From NCBI RefSeq assembly GCF_010882175.1, contig NZ_WKLH01000005.1, positions 234,585-298,584 of the forward strand: a DNA stretch of 64,000 nucleotides. The letters run 5' to 3'. The notes under the pieces are model-generated. The model saw nothing but the letters and a program-made list of their open reading frames with translations. It had not been told where the DNA came from and ran no database searches. Below are positions 47,945 to 57,226 of this stretch, piece by piece (positions within the stretch are counted from its first letter, which is position 1; each line of letters begins with the position of its first letter). This DNA is from Mangrovibacterium lignilyticum. GTDB taxonomy: Bacteria > Bacteroidota > Bacteroidia > Bacteroidales > Prolixibacteraceae. The position numbers and the translations under genes were made by a program.

Positions 47945-49162
47945 TTACAACTCCGCGAATGTTTTCTTAATTCGATCGATTGCTTCCCGCATTTGTGCTT
48001 CGTTTATTGTCAAAGGAGGTGTAAATCGAATGATATGTTCGTGTGTGGGTTTCGCTAAAATTCCGTTTGCTTTCATTGCTAAACAAACGTCCCAGGCTGT
48101 TTTGCCGTTTGTTGGTTTAATGACAATGGCGTTTAGCAAGCCTTTTCCTCTCACAAGCGCTATGAAATCAGATTTTACGGCTTTCATTTCGGAGCGGAAC
48201 AGCTCGCCCATGACAGTGGCGTTTTCAGCTAGTTTTTCTTCTTGCAGTACTTCCAGCGCAGTAACGGCGACTTTAGCTGCTATGGGGTTGCCGCCAAAAG
48301 TGGAGCCGTGTTCGCCGGGCTTGATGGTTAGCATGATCTCATCATCAGCCAGCACGCAGGATACCGGGTACATTCCGCCCGAAAGGGCTTTCCCCAGAAC
48401 TAAAATGTCAGGTCGCACATTTTCATGATCACAGGCGAGCATTTTACCGGTGCGTCCAAGCCCGGTTTGCACTTCGTCGGCGATAAATAGCACGTTGTGT
48501 TTTTTGCACAGATCGGCTGCTTTTTTCAGGTAACCATCTTCCGGCAGGTAAACCCCGGCTTCGGCCTGGATTGGCTCAACCAGAAATCCGGCTACATCCG
48601 GCTCTTTTAGCGCCGTTTCGAGCGCTTCAATGTCGTTATAGGGTATATTGATGAACCCGGGTGTAAACGGGCCATAATCGCTGTAAGCATCCGGGTCGGA
48701 CGACATGGAAACGATGGTGATTGTGCGCCCGTGGAAGTTCCCGTTGCAAACCACAATCTTGGCTTTGTTCTTCGCAATTCCTTTTACTTTGTAAGCCCAT
48801 TTTCGTGTAAGCTTCAAGGCTGTTTCGTCAGCTTCGGCGCCTGAGTTCATCGGGAGCATTTTGTCGTATCCAAACAGTTTGGTTGCGTATTCTTCCCATT
48901 CACCTAAAACATTGTTATAATAGGCGCGCGAAGTCAATGCGAGCTTTTGCGATTGCTGAACCAGAGCTTCAACAATTTTAGGGTGACAATGCCCCTGATT
49001 AACGGCGGAATATGCTGCCAGAAAGTCGAAGTATTTATTTCCTTCCACATCCCAGACGTAAACACCTTCACCACGCTCCAGAACAACGGGAAGCGGATGG
49101 TAATTGTGCGCACCAAACTGGTCCTCGCGGTCCATATAATATTTTGCACTCTTTGTGTCCAT
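47945..49162 (-). CDS. rocD: Ornithine-oxo-acid transaminase
   Basis: A 405-residue class III PLP aminotransferase converting ornithine to glutamate semialdehyde in arginine catabolism and proline synthesis. The pyridine-contact region is [18 protein letters not shown], the Asp that holds the PLP nitrogen is in [17 protein letters not shown], and the Schiff-base lysine is in [14 protein letters not shown]. The N terminus [20 protein letters not shown] is typical of ornithine aminotransferase rather than acetylornithine aminotransferase. It stands alone between terminators. Confidence 0.93.
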   Translation of the reverse strand: MDTKSAKYYMDREDQFGAHNYHPLPVVLERGEGVYVWDVEGNKYFDFLAAYSAVNQGHCHPKIVEALVQQSQKLALTSRAYYNNVLGEWEEYATKLFGYDKMLPMNSGAEADETALKLTRKWAYKVKGIAKNKAKIVVCNGNFHGRTITIVSMSSDPDAYSDYGPFTPGFINIPYNDIEALETALKEPDVAGFLVEPIQAEAGVYLPEDGYLKKAADLCKKHNVLFIADEVQTGLGRTGKMLACDHENVRPDILVLGKALSGGMYPVSCVLADDEIMLTIKPGEHGSTFGGNPIAAKVAVTALEVLQEEKLAENATVMGELFRSEMKAVKSDFIALVRGKGLLNAIVIKPTNGKTAWDVCLAMKANGILAKPTHEHIIRFTPPLTINEAQMREAIDRIKKTFAEL

Positions 49163-49315
49163 AAAAATATTTTAAATGATTTCCAGTACAGATTTAGTGA
49201 ATATCTGCAACTCTTCAAAATAGAAGGAACTGTTCCAGAGTATATTTAGATGCTGAATAATGTTATTGTTCAGGTACGTAAAATTGTTATACTATAGTAA
49301 GTGTTGATGGAGCAC

Positions 49316-51370
49316 TTATTTCCAAAAACGGATAACCAGTAATTCTGAAATTGCACAGGCAATGGCCATCAAAATGAAGTACTTCCACAGCTCAATCAGG
49401 TTTAAAGCTGAATTGCCTGGACCGAAGAAATTTTCCGAGCTACTTTGATAAACCTGACAATTAAGATTTGGATTTGCTGCGATTGATGAAAGTTCTTCCG
49501 CCGAATAAAAGTTCATGTCAGATTCTGCCCGGTTGTAGTTGAAAGCCAACGCATGATAAATTTTGTTGTTTGCCATCAAATCGTAGAAACCGGCTTCCTG
49601 AACGAAATTGGCTGTTGAAAATCGCATATTATCAGCTGATCCCGATAGTTTGGGGAGTTGCATTTGCTGATCACCATCGTGCTTTTTCAAACTGATATGC
49701 TCTGCTGCCGGAAACGAACCATCCAGTTTAAGATTAATGATTTCGTTGGGTTGAACTTCGTATTGAATAGTTTGTGGGAAATAACTGTGAAGAGCCATAT
49801 TATACAAAACCGGAACAAACAGTGCATGTCTGAAAAAATCGGTTGTTTCGGTTTCAAGCGGAAACGAAAATTGGTACAATCTGCCTTTTCCGGAAGGAAA
49901 TTCCGCCAAGGAAACACTGCCATCGTTGTTGGTCATGATCGTTGTTCCCATGCTTTGCAGGGGAAGCTTCAACCGGTATGATTGGTAAATTGACGGAAGA
50001 TTGACGCGATCGTAATCTCTCGTAAAAACATCTTTGAAAAGGTGGTGGTCAAGATTGAGTTTGTCGATTTTTAGTTTGGTGTCATCAATATCTTTTAAAG
50101 TACTGCTATTTAAATGGCTGAAGAACTGGTTGTAGTTGAACTGATCGGCTGATTCTCCGGGGAACACGACCAGGCTTCCTCCGGCTTTAACAAATTTGAC
50201 TAAAGCCGCTTGCAATCCTTCGGATATTGAATTTAGGTTGAGCAGAAAAATACATTGGTATTTGGAAAGGGCACTGAGCTGAAGGCGATTGGCAGACATG
50301 GTCTGAAATTTCACTTGATCATCGCCGTGAAATAGCTTTTCGAGCCAATGAACGGCCTCTGAACCTTCTTCTGAAATAGCGAGGGTCTGAATGGCATTTT
50401 CAACTTTATAACTAAAATAGCATGCATTATCGTAAGTGATGGGGTAGTCGTCGAGCACCAATTGACAGTAATGGATTCCTTCCTTAAGATTCTTGTAATT
50501 AAGTTCCGTCTCAACTGTTTCCCGGGCTTTTAAGCTGATTCTCTGCAGAGCTTTTAGCGAATCATTCAGGTAAAACCGCAAGGGGATGTTGTTATACGCT
50601 TCACTCGATTGGTTTGTGATCCTGATTTTTAAGGTTTCATTTTGCCCTTGCAAACGTCCGGGTGATTCCTGCCAGCATGAATCAATGAGTAAATTATTGG
50701 TCGTTTGTTGTTCGAAAGGGAGCAGGTGAATTTGGGTTGTGCTGTCGGTTTTTATTGCATCGAAATCAGAGAACTGTTTTTGGAAATCGGATAGCAGGTA
50801 GATGTTATGAGCCGATTTGTGGTTATCGCTTTCTACTTGTTTTGTCAAAATGGCGACAGCTTGGCTTAGCTTCATGTTGGCAGCCGAACTGTTGATTTGA
50901 CTTATTTCGTTGACTAGTTGCTCTTTGTTCAGACTCAGGCGATGGTTCGCATTCGCATCATTGGTCAGTAAGTAGTATTTTGTTCCCGGCGCAAACGAAT
51001 TAGCCAGGTCAATCGCTTTCAATTTCGCTTTATCCAAAAGTGTTCCTTTGTCAGACAAGCCATTCATCGAGAATGAATTGTCGAGATATATTCCGGTAAT
51101 GTTCTGTGTTGTTAATACTGCCGATGGGTTTAGAGGAATGTACGGGCGGGCAAATGCGAGTACAACAAATGTTACGAGGCCGATTCGGCATAACAGGATG
51201 ACTAACTGCTTTATATTATTCTTCTTTTTTGATTCATTCAATAAGGTTTTCAGAAAGCCTACCTGACTGAAATAAATCGTTTTGTAGCGTTTGAACTGTA
51301 GCCAATGAATTAAAATTGGGATGAGTACCAAAACCAAGGCAAATAAAAAATTAGGGTCGGCAAATCTCAT
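49316..51370 (-). CDS. BatA-like N-terminal region, VWA-type membrane protein
   Basis: A 684-residue membrane protein starting MRFADPNFLFALVLVLIPI, the BatA N-terminal signature, with a second membrane helix near residues 59-75. A von Willebrand A-like domain follows: YLDNSFSMNGL is the D-x-S-x-S MIDAS motif. The remainder is extracytoplasmic, beta-rich, and the protein ends with a third membrane helix (ALNLIELWKYFILMAIACAI). Proteins of this type have been linked to aerotolerance and to moxR-type clusters, but no moxR or DUF58 gene is nearby. Function is therefore uncertain. Confidence 0.78.
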   Translation of the reverse strand: MRFADPNFLFALVLVLIPILIHWLQFKRYKTIYFSQVGFLKTLLNESKKKNNIKQLVILLCRIGLVTFVVLAFARPYIPLNPSAVLTTQNITGIYLDNSFSMNGLSDKGTLLDKAKLKAIDLANSFAPGTKYYLLTNDANANHRLSLNKEQLVNEISQINSSAANMKLSQAVAILTKQVESDNHKSAHNIYLLSDFQKQFSDFDAIKTDSTTQIHLLPFEQQTTNNLLIDSCWQESPGRLQGQNETLKIRITNQSSEAYNNIPLRFYLNDSLKALQRISLKARETVETELNYKNLKEGIHYCQLVLDDYPITYDNACYFSYKVENAIQTLAISEEGSEAVHWLEKLFHGDDQVKFQTMSANRLQLSALSKYQCIFLLNLNSISEGLQAALVKFVKAGGSLVVFPGESADQFNYNQFFSHLNSSTLKDIDDTKLKIDKLNLDHHLFKDVFTRDYDRVNLPSIYQSYRLKLPLQSMGTTIMTNNDGSVSLAEFPSGKGRLYQFSFPLETETTDFFRHALFVPVLYNMALHSYFPQTIQYEVQPNEIINLKLDGSFPAAEHISLKKHDGDQQMQLPKLSGSADNMRFSTANFVQEAGFYDLMANNKIYHALAFNYNRAESDMNFYSAEELSSIAANPNLNCQVYQSSSENFFGPGNSALNLIELWKYFILMAIACAISELLVIRFWK

Positions 51371-51734
51371 TTGTTTAGTATTGAAATTCTAATCGTGAAT
51401 GACAGGTTCTTTAAACGACTTTCAGAAATTGAATGATTAGCAAGCCCTTATCGTAACGGGATTTGAACTGGTTTTTCAATTTTGAAAGTAGAATTATATC
51501 CAAAAATAAGATAAAAGTAGGTTAAGCAAAATAAAAGCGTGCATTGTCGAACGAAACAGCAAAACTTATTTAGTGCATGTCGGTCAATTTATTTTGTTTA
51601 TTATTGAATTTGAAAAGTAAAACAAAATGCTGACTAGTGGTGTTTAATGTTTTAGTTTAATTGACTAAACAGTCTACGCGATTTGTTTAATTTATACAAT
51701 ACGTTAATAATCAGTATAAACAGGAGGGATGTTC
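51371..51734. other. Divergent control region upstream of the MerR gene
   Basis: The 358-bp AT-rich spacer contains no gene. It holds an inverted repeat (51651-51669, listed separately), TTGT/ACAA half-sites around 51683-51700, and a strong AGGAGGG (51722-51728) that positions the start of the regulator gene. Confidence 0.5.
51651..51669. promoter_or_regulatory. Inverted repeat TTTAGT-N7-ACTAAA
   Basis: Perfect 6-bp inverted repeat with a 7-bp centre, 66 bp upstream of the MerR-family start codon, in the form of a 19-bp operator such as MerR dimers bind. Autoregulation is plausible. Confidence 0.4.
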
Positions 51735-52628
51735 ATGAATTATTATACCATTAAAGATTTGGAGGCTCTTTCGGGAATTAAAGCTCACACAATCAGAATA
51801 TGGGAGAAACGCTATGGATTGTTGGTACCGGAACGTACCGATACGAATATCCGATTTTATACTGACGAGGAATTGAAGCATTTATTAAATGTTGCTGCTT
51901 TAGTGAAACGCGGTCATAAAATTTCGAAAGTTGCATTATACAGTCAACAACGAATTCAGGAGGAGGTGCTCAAACTCAATCAGCAAACAAGTTCGTTGGA
52001 TGATTTTATAGACCAATTGATCATACACATTATTAATTTCGACACTGAGAAGTTTGAAGCTTTGTTAGACCGTTTGCAGGAGCGTTTAGGTTTTGAAAAA
52101 ATGGTTACAGAGTTGATTTTTCCCCTGTTTAGTAAAGTTGGAATATATTGGCAAATTGGCAGTTTGTTTCCGGCGCAGGAACACATGGTTTCGAATTTAG
52201 TCCGTCAACGAATAATACTTGAAACCACGCGGTTTAAGCCAGCTATGAATGCCAAAACAGTATTGCTCTTTCTTCCGGAGAATGAAATGCACGAATTAAG
52301 CCTTTTGTTTAGCCAGTATTTGGTATTGAAATATAACTACAGGGCAATTTACCTGGGGCAGAATGTTCCTTTTTCTGATTTGACGGGCTTGGCCGACCAA
52401 AAGTTGATCGAGCTAGTTGTAACCGTTTTTGTAAACGCGATGAAAAGAGAGCAACTTGAAAAGTACCTGAAAGATTTGAGTGCATTGTTTAAGTCGCAAC
52501 CGATTTTCGTAAGCGGTTTGCAAATTCGATTGCACGAGCCCCAATTACCGTCAAATGTCAGTTTTATAAACAACGCCGACGTCTTTCGTGAAGAGCTTTT
52601 AAAAATAGCCTCCATCCCGCGGGTTTAA
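51735..52628 (+). CDS. MerR-family regulator with cobalamin-binding domain (CarH/LitR-like)
   Basis: A 297-residue transcription factor. The MerR helix-turn-helix is YTIKDLEALSGIKAHTIRIW, then YGLLVPERT as the wing. The middle region is the four-helix bundle that caps cobalamin, with the W-x9-EH motif intact (YWQIGSLFPAQEHMVSN). The cobalamin Rossmann domain follows: PENEMHELSLLF keeps the axial His of the E-x-H-x-x-G motif but has Ser instead of Gly. Proteins of this type are adenosylcobalamin light sensors controlling carotenoid genes. A strong AGGAGGG at 51722-51728 fixes the start at 51735 rather than the ATG at 51729. Confidence 0.85.
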   Translation: MNYYTIKDLEALSGIKAHTIRIWEKRYGLLVPERTDTNIRFYTDEELKHLLNVAALVKRGHKISKVALYSQQRIQEEVLKLNQQTSSLDDFIDQLIIHIINFDTEKFEALLDRLQERLGFEKMVTELIFPLFSKVGIYWQIGSLFPAQEHMVSNLVRQRIILETTRFKPAMNAKTVLLFLPENEMHELSLLFSQYLVLKYNYRAIYLGQNVPFSDLTGLADQKLIELVVTVFVNAMKREQLEKYLKDLSALFKSQPIFVSGLQIRLHEPQLPSNVSFINNADVFREELLKIASIPRV

Positions 52629-52736
52629 CATCAATTTAACCTTTGTTTATACTAACTTTTCGCATGTTTCAGTAGTTTCACAAGTTCTAACTTTGATGGA
52701 ATATTCCATTCGGGTATCAATTAAAATTAGCCTTTT

Positions 52737-53981
52737 GTGAAGTACTGTAACATTACCTTCTTTTTGCTGACGATGCTTGTCGTGTCATCATGTTCAACAC
52801 GCCAGGCCAATCTGGCTGATAATGGAAAACTGCTCTATAAAAATGACGCGCCATACCTGGTGGTTCTGTCGCTGGACGGCTTTCGTTGGGATTATCCCGA
52901 GATGTATCACACACCCAATTTAGATTCTCTGGCAGTGACTGGAGTTAAGGCCGGATCTTTAATCCCAAGTTTCCCAAGCAAGACATTCCCGAATCATTTT
53001 ACAATTGCAACCGGTTTGTATCCACAAAATCATGGTATTGTCTTGAATACCTTTACTGATCCGGAAGTGGGCGATTACAAATTAAGCGATCGGAACGCGG
53101 TTCAAAATCCGGAGTTTTATTTGGGTGAACCGATTTGGGTAACTGCTGAGAAACAGCAGCTGCGAACAGCATGCTTTTACTGGCCGGGATCGGAAGCACC
53201 CATTCAGGGAATTTATCCCGGCATCTGGAAAAAATATGATGACACTGTGCAATTTGGAGCCCGGATCGATTCGATTGTAAGTTGGCTTAGCAAGCCGGTA
53301 GCATCGCGTCCGCACTTAATCATGGGGTATTTTGATGAGCCTGATCACACCGGACATCAATACGGGCCTTTTGCTGACGAAACAAAGCAGGTTGTTGAAA
53401 GCCTGGATAGTCTGGTTGGTGTTTTCTGCTCAAAATTGAACAGTTTGCCTATTGCCGATTCAATCAATCTGGTAATCACCAGTGATCACGGGATGGGGCA
53501 AATTACTGCAAAAAAAAGTATTGTTCTGGCGAATTATTTGAACGAAGATTGGGTGCAGCGTATTCGTGGAGGCAATCCGGTTATCATGTTGAAGCCATTT
53601 GATGACTATGTTGATACGGTGTGGCATACTTTATCGAGTATTCCGCATCTGAAGGTGTATTCGAAAAACAATATGCCGACCGAATTTCATTATAACTTAA
53701 GCAAACGCATTCTCGATTATGTATGCGTGGCCGACAGTGGCTGGGCAATTTATTGGAAGAATACCAATTTTACAGACGGTGGTACACATGGGTATAATCC
53801 TTCGAATACGGATATGCATGCGATATTCTACGGAAGCGGACCGGCATTTAAAAGCAATTTTAAATCGGGGAGTATTCAGAATATTCACCTGTATTCGTTG
53901 TTTTCGAAAATATTGGGTGTTGAGCCGACAGAAAATGATGGAAGTGTTGATTCTGTCGTTCAGTTTTTAAAAGAACAGTAG
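52737..53981 (+). CDS. Lipoprotein nucleotide pyrophosphatase/phosphodiesterase
   Basis: A 414-residue alkaline-phosphatase-superfamily enzyme of the NPP type, exported as a lipoprotein (signal with VVSSCSTRQ lipobox). The metal and nucleophile motif is VVLSLDGFRWDY, then FPSKTFPNHFTIATGLYP with the catalytic Thr, and metal-binding sites DEPDHTGHQYGPF, TSDHGMGQI and GTHGYN. Such enzymes release nucleoside monophosphates or split phosphodiesters outside the cytoplasm. Start is the GTG at 52737. Substrate range cannot be read from sequence. Confidence 0.88.
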   Translation: MKYCNITFFLLTMLVVSSCSTRQANLADNGKLLYKNDAPYLVVLSLDGFRWDYPEMYHTPNLDSLAVTGVKAGSLIPSFPSKTFPNHFTIATGLYPQNHGIVLNTFTDPEVGDYKLSDRNAVQNPEFYLGEPIWVTAEKQQLRTACFYWPGSEAPIQGIYPGIWKKYDDTVQFGARIDSIVSWLSKPVASRPHLIMGYFDEPDHTGHQYGPFADETKQVVESLDSLVGVFCSKLNSLPIADSINLVITSDHGMGQITAKKSIVLANYLNEDWVQRIRGGNPVIMLKPFDDYVDTVWHTLSSIPHLKVYSKNNMPTEFHYNLSKRILDYVCVADSGWAIYWKNTNFTDGGTHGYNPSNTDMHAIFYGSGPAFKSNFKSGSIQNIHLYSLFSKILGVEPTENDGSVDSVVQFLKEQ

Positions 53982-54023
53982 ATGAAGGTACTTTTTCAGA
54001 ACCAGTTCGTTGGATCGATCGAT

Positions 54024-54614
54024 TTACTTGACCGTTCTTTTTAGCCGGTCATTGAATAGCTTTCGAAATTTTGCGAGTTTGGGAATAATAACAAATTGGC
54101 AGTATCCCTGACCCGGATTATTTTCCAGGTAATTCTGGTGGTAGCCTTCCGCAGGAAAGAAATTCGTCCATTCGGTAAGCTCGGTGACGACTTTTTTTCC
54201 AAAAATATTGTCAGCATTCAGTTGCTTAATAATTGCCTGGGCAATTTCCTTTTGTTGTTCATTGTGATAAAAAATAGCCGACCGGTATTGAGTTCCCACA
54301 TCGCCTCCTTGTTGGTTTAAGGTTGTCGGATCGTGGGTGGCGAAAAATACTTCCAAAATTTCTGAGAAATTGACTATTTCAGGGTCGAATTCAATTTCCA
54401 CAACTTCCGCGTGCCCGGTTCTGCCGGAACAAACCTCACGGTACGCTGGATTTACGATTTCACCACCTGAATAGCCGGAAGTAACCGATAGTACGCCCCG
54501 CAGTTCTTTATAAAAGGCCTCTGTGCACCAGAAGCATCCACCACCTAAGGTTGCGATTTCTTTATTTATTGTTTTTGCGTCAATCATATTTAGAGCGAAT
54601 AAGAGAGTTATCAA
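54024..54614 (-). CDS. msrA: Peptide methionine (S)-S-oxide reductase
   Basis: A 196-residue repair enzyme that reduces methionine-S-sulfoxide. The catalytic Cys is in ATLGGGCFWCTEAFYKELRG, and the substrate-binding Glu-Tyr region is TGHAEVVEIEFDP and TQYRSAIFYH. Resolving Cys occurs near GQGYCQFVI. The N-terminal residues before the domain are weakly hydrophobic (MITLLFALNMIDA), so a start at 54587 is also possible. No msrB is fused or adjacent. Confidence 0.93.
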   Translation of the reverse strand: MITLLFALNMIDAKTINKEIATLGGGCFWCTEAFYKELRGVLSVTSGYSGGEIVNPAYREVCSGRTGHAEVVEIEFDPEIVNFSEILEVFFATHDPTTLNQQGGDVGTQYRSAIFYHNEQQKEIAQAIIKQLNADNIFGKKVVTELTEWTNFFPAEGYHQNYLENNPGQGYCQFVIIPKLAKFRKLFNDRLKRTVK

Positions 54615-54650
54615 GATGAATCATAGAATCTGTTTCAGGCAGGATTGGTT

Positions 54651-54947
54651 TTATTTCAACTTTATTCCGAACCGTCTCAACATTTTCTTTTCAAATCGCC
54701 AAAAAAAATAGAACTGGCCCAGAATTGTTCCGATTATCAGCAAGCTGAGTTGATAAATTGGAACAATGGTAACAAGGTATACCAGCACTTTGAAAATGAA
54801 TGGCCATTTGGGGTCGAAATGGATGAGATGAAAAACAAACTTACGGACAAAAAGTGTTGAGCTACCGCTTACTGAAAACACGAAAAAGATAGTGAAAAGC
54901 TGGAGGTTCGAGTCGACCTGCCACCGTTCTTTCAATTTACGCAACAT
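54651..54947 (-). CDS. Small two-helix membrane protein, DUF6787-like
   Basis: A 98-residue protein with two membrane helices (about 17-37 and 53-78) and basic ends (MLRKLKERWQV at the start, FEKKMLRRFGIKLK at the end). The WQVDSNLQL start and IGTILGQFYFF end resemble a conserved Bacteroidota family of unknown function. It lies 36 bp upstream of msrA on the same strand and could share its transcript. Confidence 0.6.
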   Translation of the reverse strand: MLRKLKERWQVDSNLQLFTIFFVFSVSGSSTLFVRKFVFHLIHFDPKWPFIFKVLVYLVTIVPIYQLSLLIIGTILGQFYFFWRFEKKMLRRFGIKLK

Positions 54948-55072
54948 CGGGAAAATAATTAAAGGTCACAGACCTTGATCGTTAGTTAATTTATTTGTTT
55001 CAGCTCCCTATCGGAACGGCATTCCTTTTTTAAGGCTGCTTTTTGAGATAACAAAGATCATCCGATATGGTT

Positions 55073-55648
55073 TTAAAACTGGTGGGTTTGGAAAATGATA
55101 TAACCATAGACGAGAAAGCGTAAAATGCGGAAAAGCGCAAAATAGGTGTAGCGTTTTATCGGATACGCTGTGGTTCCGACCAACATGCTGATTAATGACC
55201 AAGGGATGGGGGTGAGCGCTGCCGCAACAATTAATACAGACCCGAACTTTCTGAAAAGAGGCCAGTACTTCAGGAATAATTTTCGACTCATATATCTGAA
55301 GAAAAGAACTCTTTTCAGGTAACGACCAATTAAAAATGAGAGATAACCAGCACCGTATGAAACGCCGGCGAAGAACGCCAGATTCAGGGCATAGTGGTAA
55401 ATATCGCCTTTATGGTAGGCCCACAGCATAAAAAATTCGGGCGGGAAAAGACCGAAAAACAGCTCTGATCCAATATAAATTAAATAGATAAGCGTTGGCC
55501 TACTGTAAAATTTCTGAAGCCATACTTCCTGACTCTCAGTAATGATATATTCTTTGAAAAAGTAGTAGGCTATTGCAATTGTAATGGCATAAATTAATGC
55601 ACGGCCTATATTTTTTAGTAAAAAACTGATCTTGCTTTGGTTTGTCAT
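55073..55648 (-). CDS. DedA/VTT-like membrane protein
   Basis: A 191-residue inner-membrane protein with about five hydrophobic segments. FFGLFPPEFFMLWA is the re-entrant loop typical of VTT/DedA proteins, and LTPIPWSLISMLVGTTAYPI is the second loop with the conserved Pro residues, both thought to line the lipid path. Such proteins act as lipid scramblases or undecaprenyl-phosphate flippases. The 125 bp between it and the previous small gene contains no terminator, so coexpression is possible. Confidence 0.72.
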   Translation of the reverse strand: MTNQSKISFLLKNIGRALIYAITIAIAYYFFKEYIITESQEVWLQKFYSRPTLIYLIYIGSELFFGLFPPEFFMLWAYHKGDIYHYALNLAFFAGVSYGAGYLSFLIGRYLKRVLFFRYMSRKLFLKYWPLFRKFGSVLIVAAALTPIPWSLISMLVGTTAYPIKRYTYFALFRILRFLVYGYIIFQTHQF

Positions 55649-55798
55649 GGTTTTGGAAGATCAAATTTTAATTGTCGCTTTTGGTTGATGTTTATTGCTG
55701 CTGACACTGATGAATGTCTGTCTCTTTTGAATTTGTGTTTTCGGCATTAGAGCTCAAGGTTTTTTGTCTTAACAGAAGCTATAACATCGGTTTCCTTT

Positions 55799-56374
55799 TT
55801 AGGAGTTTATTTGCTGCAACAACCAAGCCATATTTTCACCCAGTGTTTGAATTGTTTGCATGCCTTCTTCATCGTTGACTACGTCGCCTTCAGCTTTACC
55901 ATAGGCAAAATTCCAATACGACGAACCCGGTATGATCATCTGGTTGATCAGGAAGAAATTGTTGATGGTTTCAAACGTGTGCAGTTGTCCCCCTCGTCGC
56001 ACCGAAATAACTGCTGCTCCGACCTTTCGTTTGAGTAAGTGACCGTTTCCGCGGGTAACATATCCAGCCACATCGATTAGTGCCTTCATTTCGGTAGTTA
56101 CATCGGCAAAATACACCGGTGAGCCCAGAATGATAGCATCTGCTTCGAGCATTTTTTCGATGCACGTGTTAATCGCATCATTCTTGATATGACATTTCTT
56201 ATTCTGAATTTCACGGCATTTTCCGCAAGCAGTACAACCGTGAACCTGTTTTCCTCCCAATTGAAAAATCTCCGTTTGAAAACCGGCTTTTTCGAGTGGT
56301 TCAAATGCAGTTTCAATTAAAATTCGGGTATTGCCGTTTTTTCGAGGACTGCCATTAATTCCCAGTACTTTCAT
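55799..56374 (-). CDS. Iron-sulfur flavoprotein (NADPH-dependent FMN reductase fold)
   Basis: A 191-residue flavodoxin-fold protein. The phosphate-binding loop LGINGSPRKNGNTRIL and SPVYFADVTTEMKAL bind FMN, and a compact cysteine motif GCTACGKCREIQNKKC matches the [4Fe-4S] site of archaeal and bacterial iron-sulfur flavoproteins. These carry out electron transfer or reductive detoxification; the physiological partner is unknown. It follows DUF4159 by 17 bp on the same strand. Confidence 0.87.
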   Translation of the reverse strand: MKVLGINGSPRKNGNTRILIETAFEPLEKAGFQTEIFQLGGKQVHGCTACGKCREIQNKKCHIKNDAINTCIEKMLEADAIILGSPVYFADVTTEMKALIDVAGYVTRGNGHLLKRKVGAAVISVRRGGQLHTFETINNFFLINQMIIPGSSYWNFAYGKAEGDVVNDEEGMQTIQTLGENMAWLLQQINS

Positions 56375-56391
56375 TTGGTATGCTGTTTATC

Positions 56392-57048
56392 TTAGTTGCT
56401 AAAAACGAATGATACAATATTTGCGCCCATTTCCAACGCTTTTTGCCTGATATCCGGACTGTCTCCATGCACGGCCGGATCTTCCCATCCATCGCTGATA
56501 TCTGATTCGTAAGTGTACAGACATACCAAGCGATCATAAATGAACAAGCCGAATGCCTGTGGTCTTTTATTGTTGTGTTCGTGTATTTTGGGCAGGCCAT
56601 TCGGAAAGTCAAATTTTTGATGAAAAATAGGATGACTTGCCGGTAGTTCTACAAATTCCTGATCAGGAAATATTTTCTTCATTTCTCTGCGGATATACGG
56701 ATCCAAACCGTAGTTGTCATCGATGTGAAGAAAACCTCCGGCTTCGAAATACAACTTTAGGTTTTTACATTCAGCGGGAGAGAAAATAACATTGCCATGG
56801 CCTGTTAAATGCAGAATCGGGTACTTGAAAACCTCGATACTACCGGGTTCTACAGTACCGTTGCTCGCTGCAAAGTTGGTATTTAGTTCGCGGTTGCAAA
56901 ACCGCATTAAATTGGGTAAAGCTGTGGGATCGGCATACCAATCTCCACCGCCATTGTATTTGAGAAGGCCAATTTTCAAATTTGAATTCTGCGCCCAAAT
57001 CGTATTAACGAGAAGAATTAAGCTGAAAAATAAAAACAATCGTTTCAT
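56392..57048 (-). CDS. Exported DUF4159 protein
   Basis: A 218-residue protein with a signal peptide (MKRLFLFFSLILLVNTIWAQ). The family signature PILHLTGHGNVIFSPAE and LKLYFEAGGFLHIDDNYGLDP matches DUF4159, a class I glutamine amidotransferase-like fold seen mostly in Bacteroidota and often next to BatA/MoxR genes. No catalytic triad is evident. A TATCTTTG box lies 17 bp upstream of its start. Confidence 0.85.
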   Translation of the reverse strand: MKRLFLFFSLILLVNTIWAQNSNLKIGLLKYNGGGDWYADPTALPNLMRFCNRELNTNFAASNGTVEPGSIEVFKYPILHLTGHGNVIFSPAECKNLKLYFEAGGFLHIDDNYGLDPYIRREMKKIFPDQEFVELPASHPIFHQKFDFPNGLPKIHEHNNKRPQAFGLFIYDRLVCLYTYESDISDGWEDPAVHGDSPDIRQKALEMGANIVSFVFSN

Positions 57049-57065
57049 AGATTACTGCTGAATTT

Positions 57066-57073
57066 CAAAGATA
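57066..57073 (-). promoter_or_regulatory. -7 box of the DUF4159 gene
   Basis: TATCTTTG on the minus strand (57073-57066) matches TAnnTTTG and is 17 bp from the start codon at 57048. Confidence 0.55.
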
Positions 57074-57155
57074 GTAAGAAACGAGTAGTTTTGAAGAAAA
57101 TTAAGTTTTTCGGAGGAATATCAATTCTGAAAAAACCAATTCGTTCGAAAGCTGT

Positions 57156-57163
57156 TATTTTTG
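57156..57163 (+). promoter_or_regulatory. -7 box of the trans-sulfuration enzyme gene
   Basis: TATTTTTG matches TAnnTTTG, 63 bp upstream of the ATG at 57227. Confidence 0.5.
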
Positions 57164-57226
57164 CGGACGATTGCTTGAGGCAACAACGACATTTTGATAG
57201 ACGATTGATAATAAATTTTAAAACTG

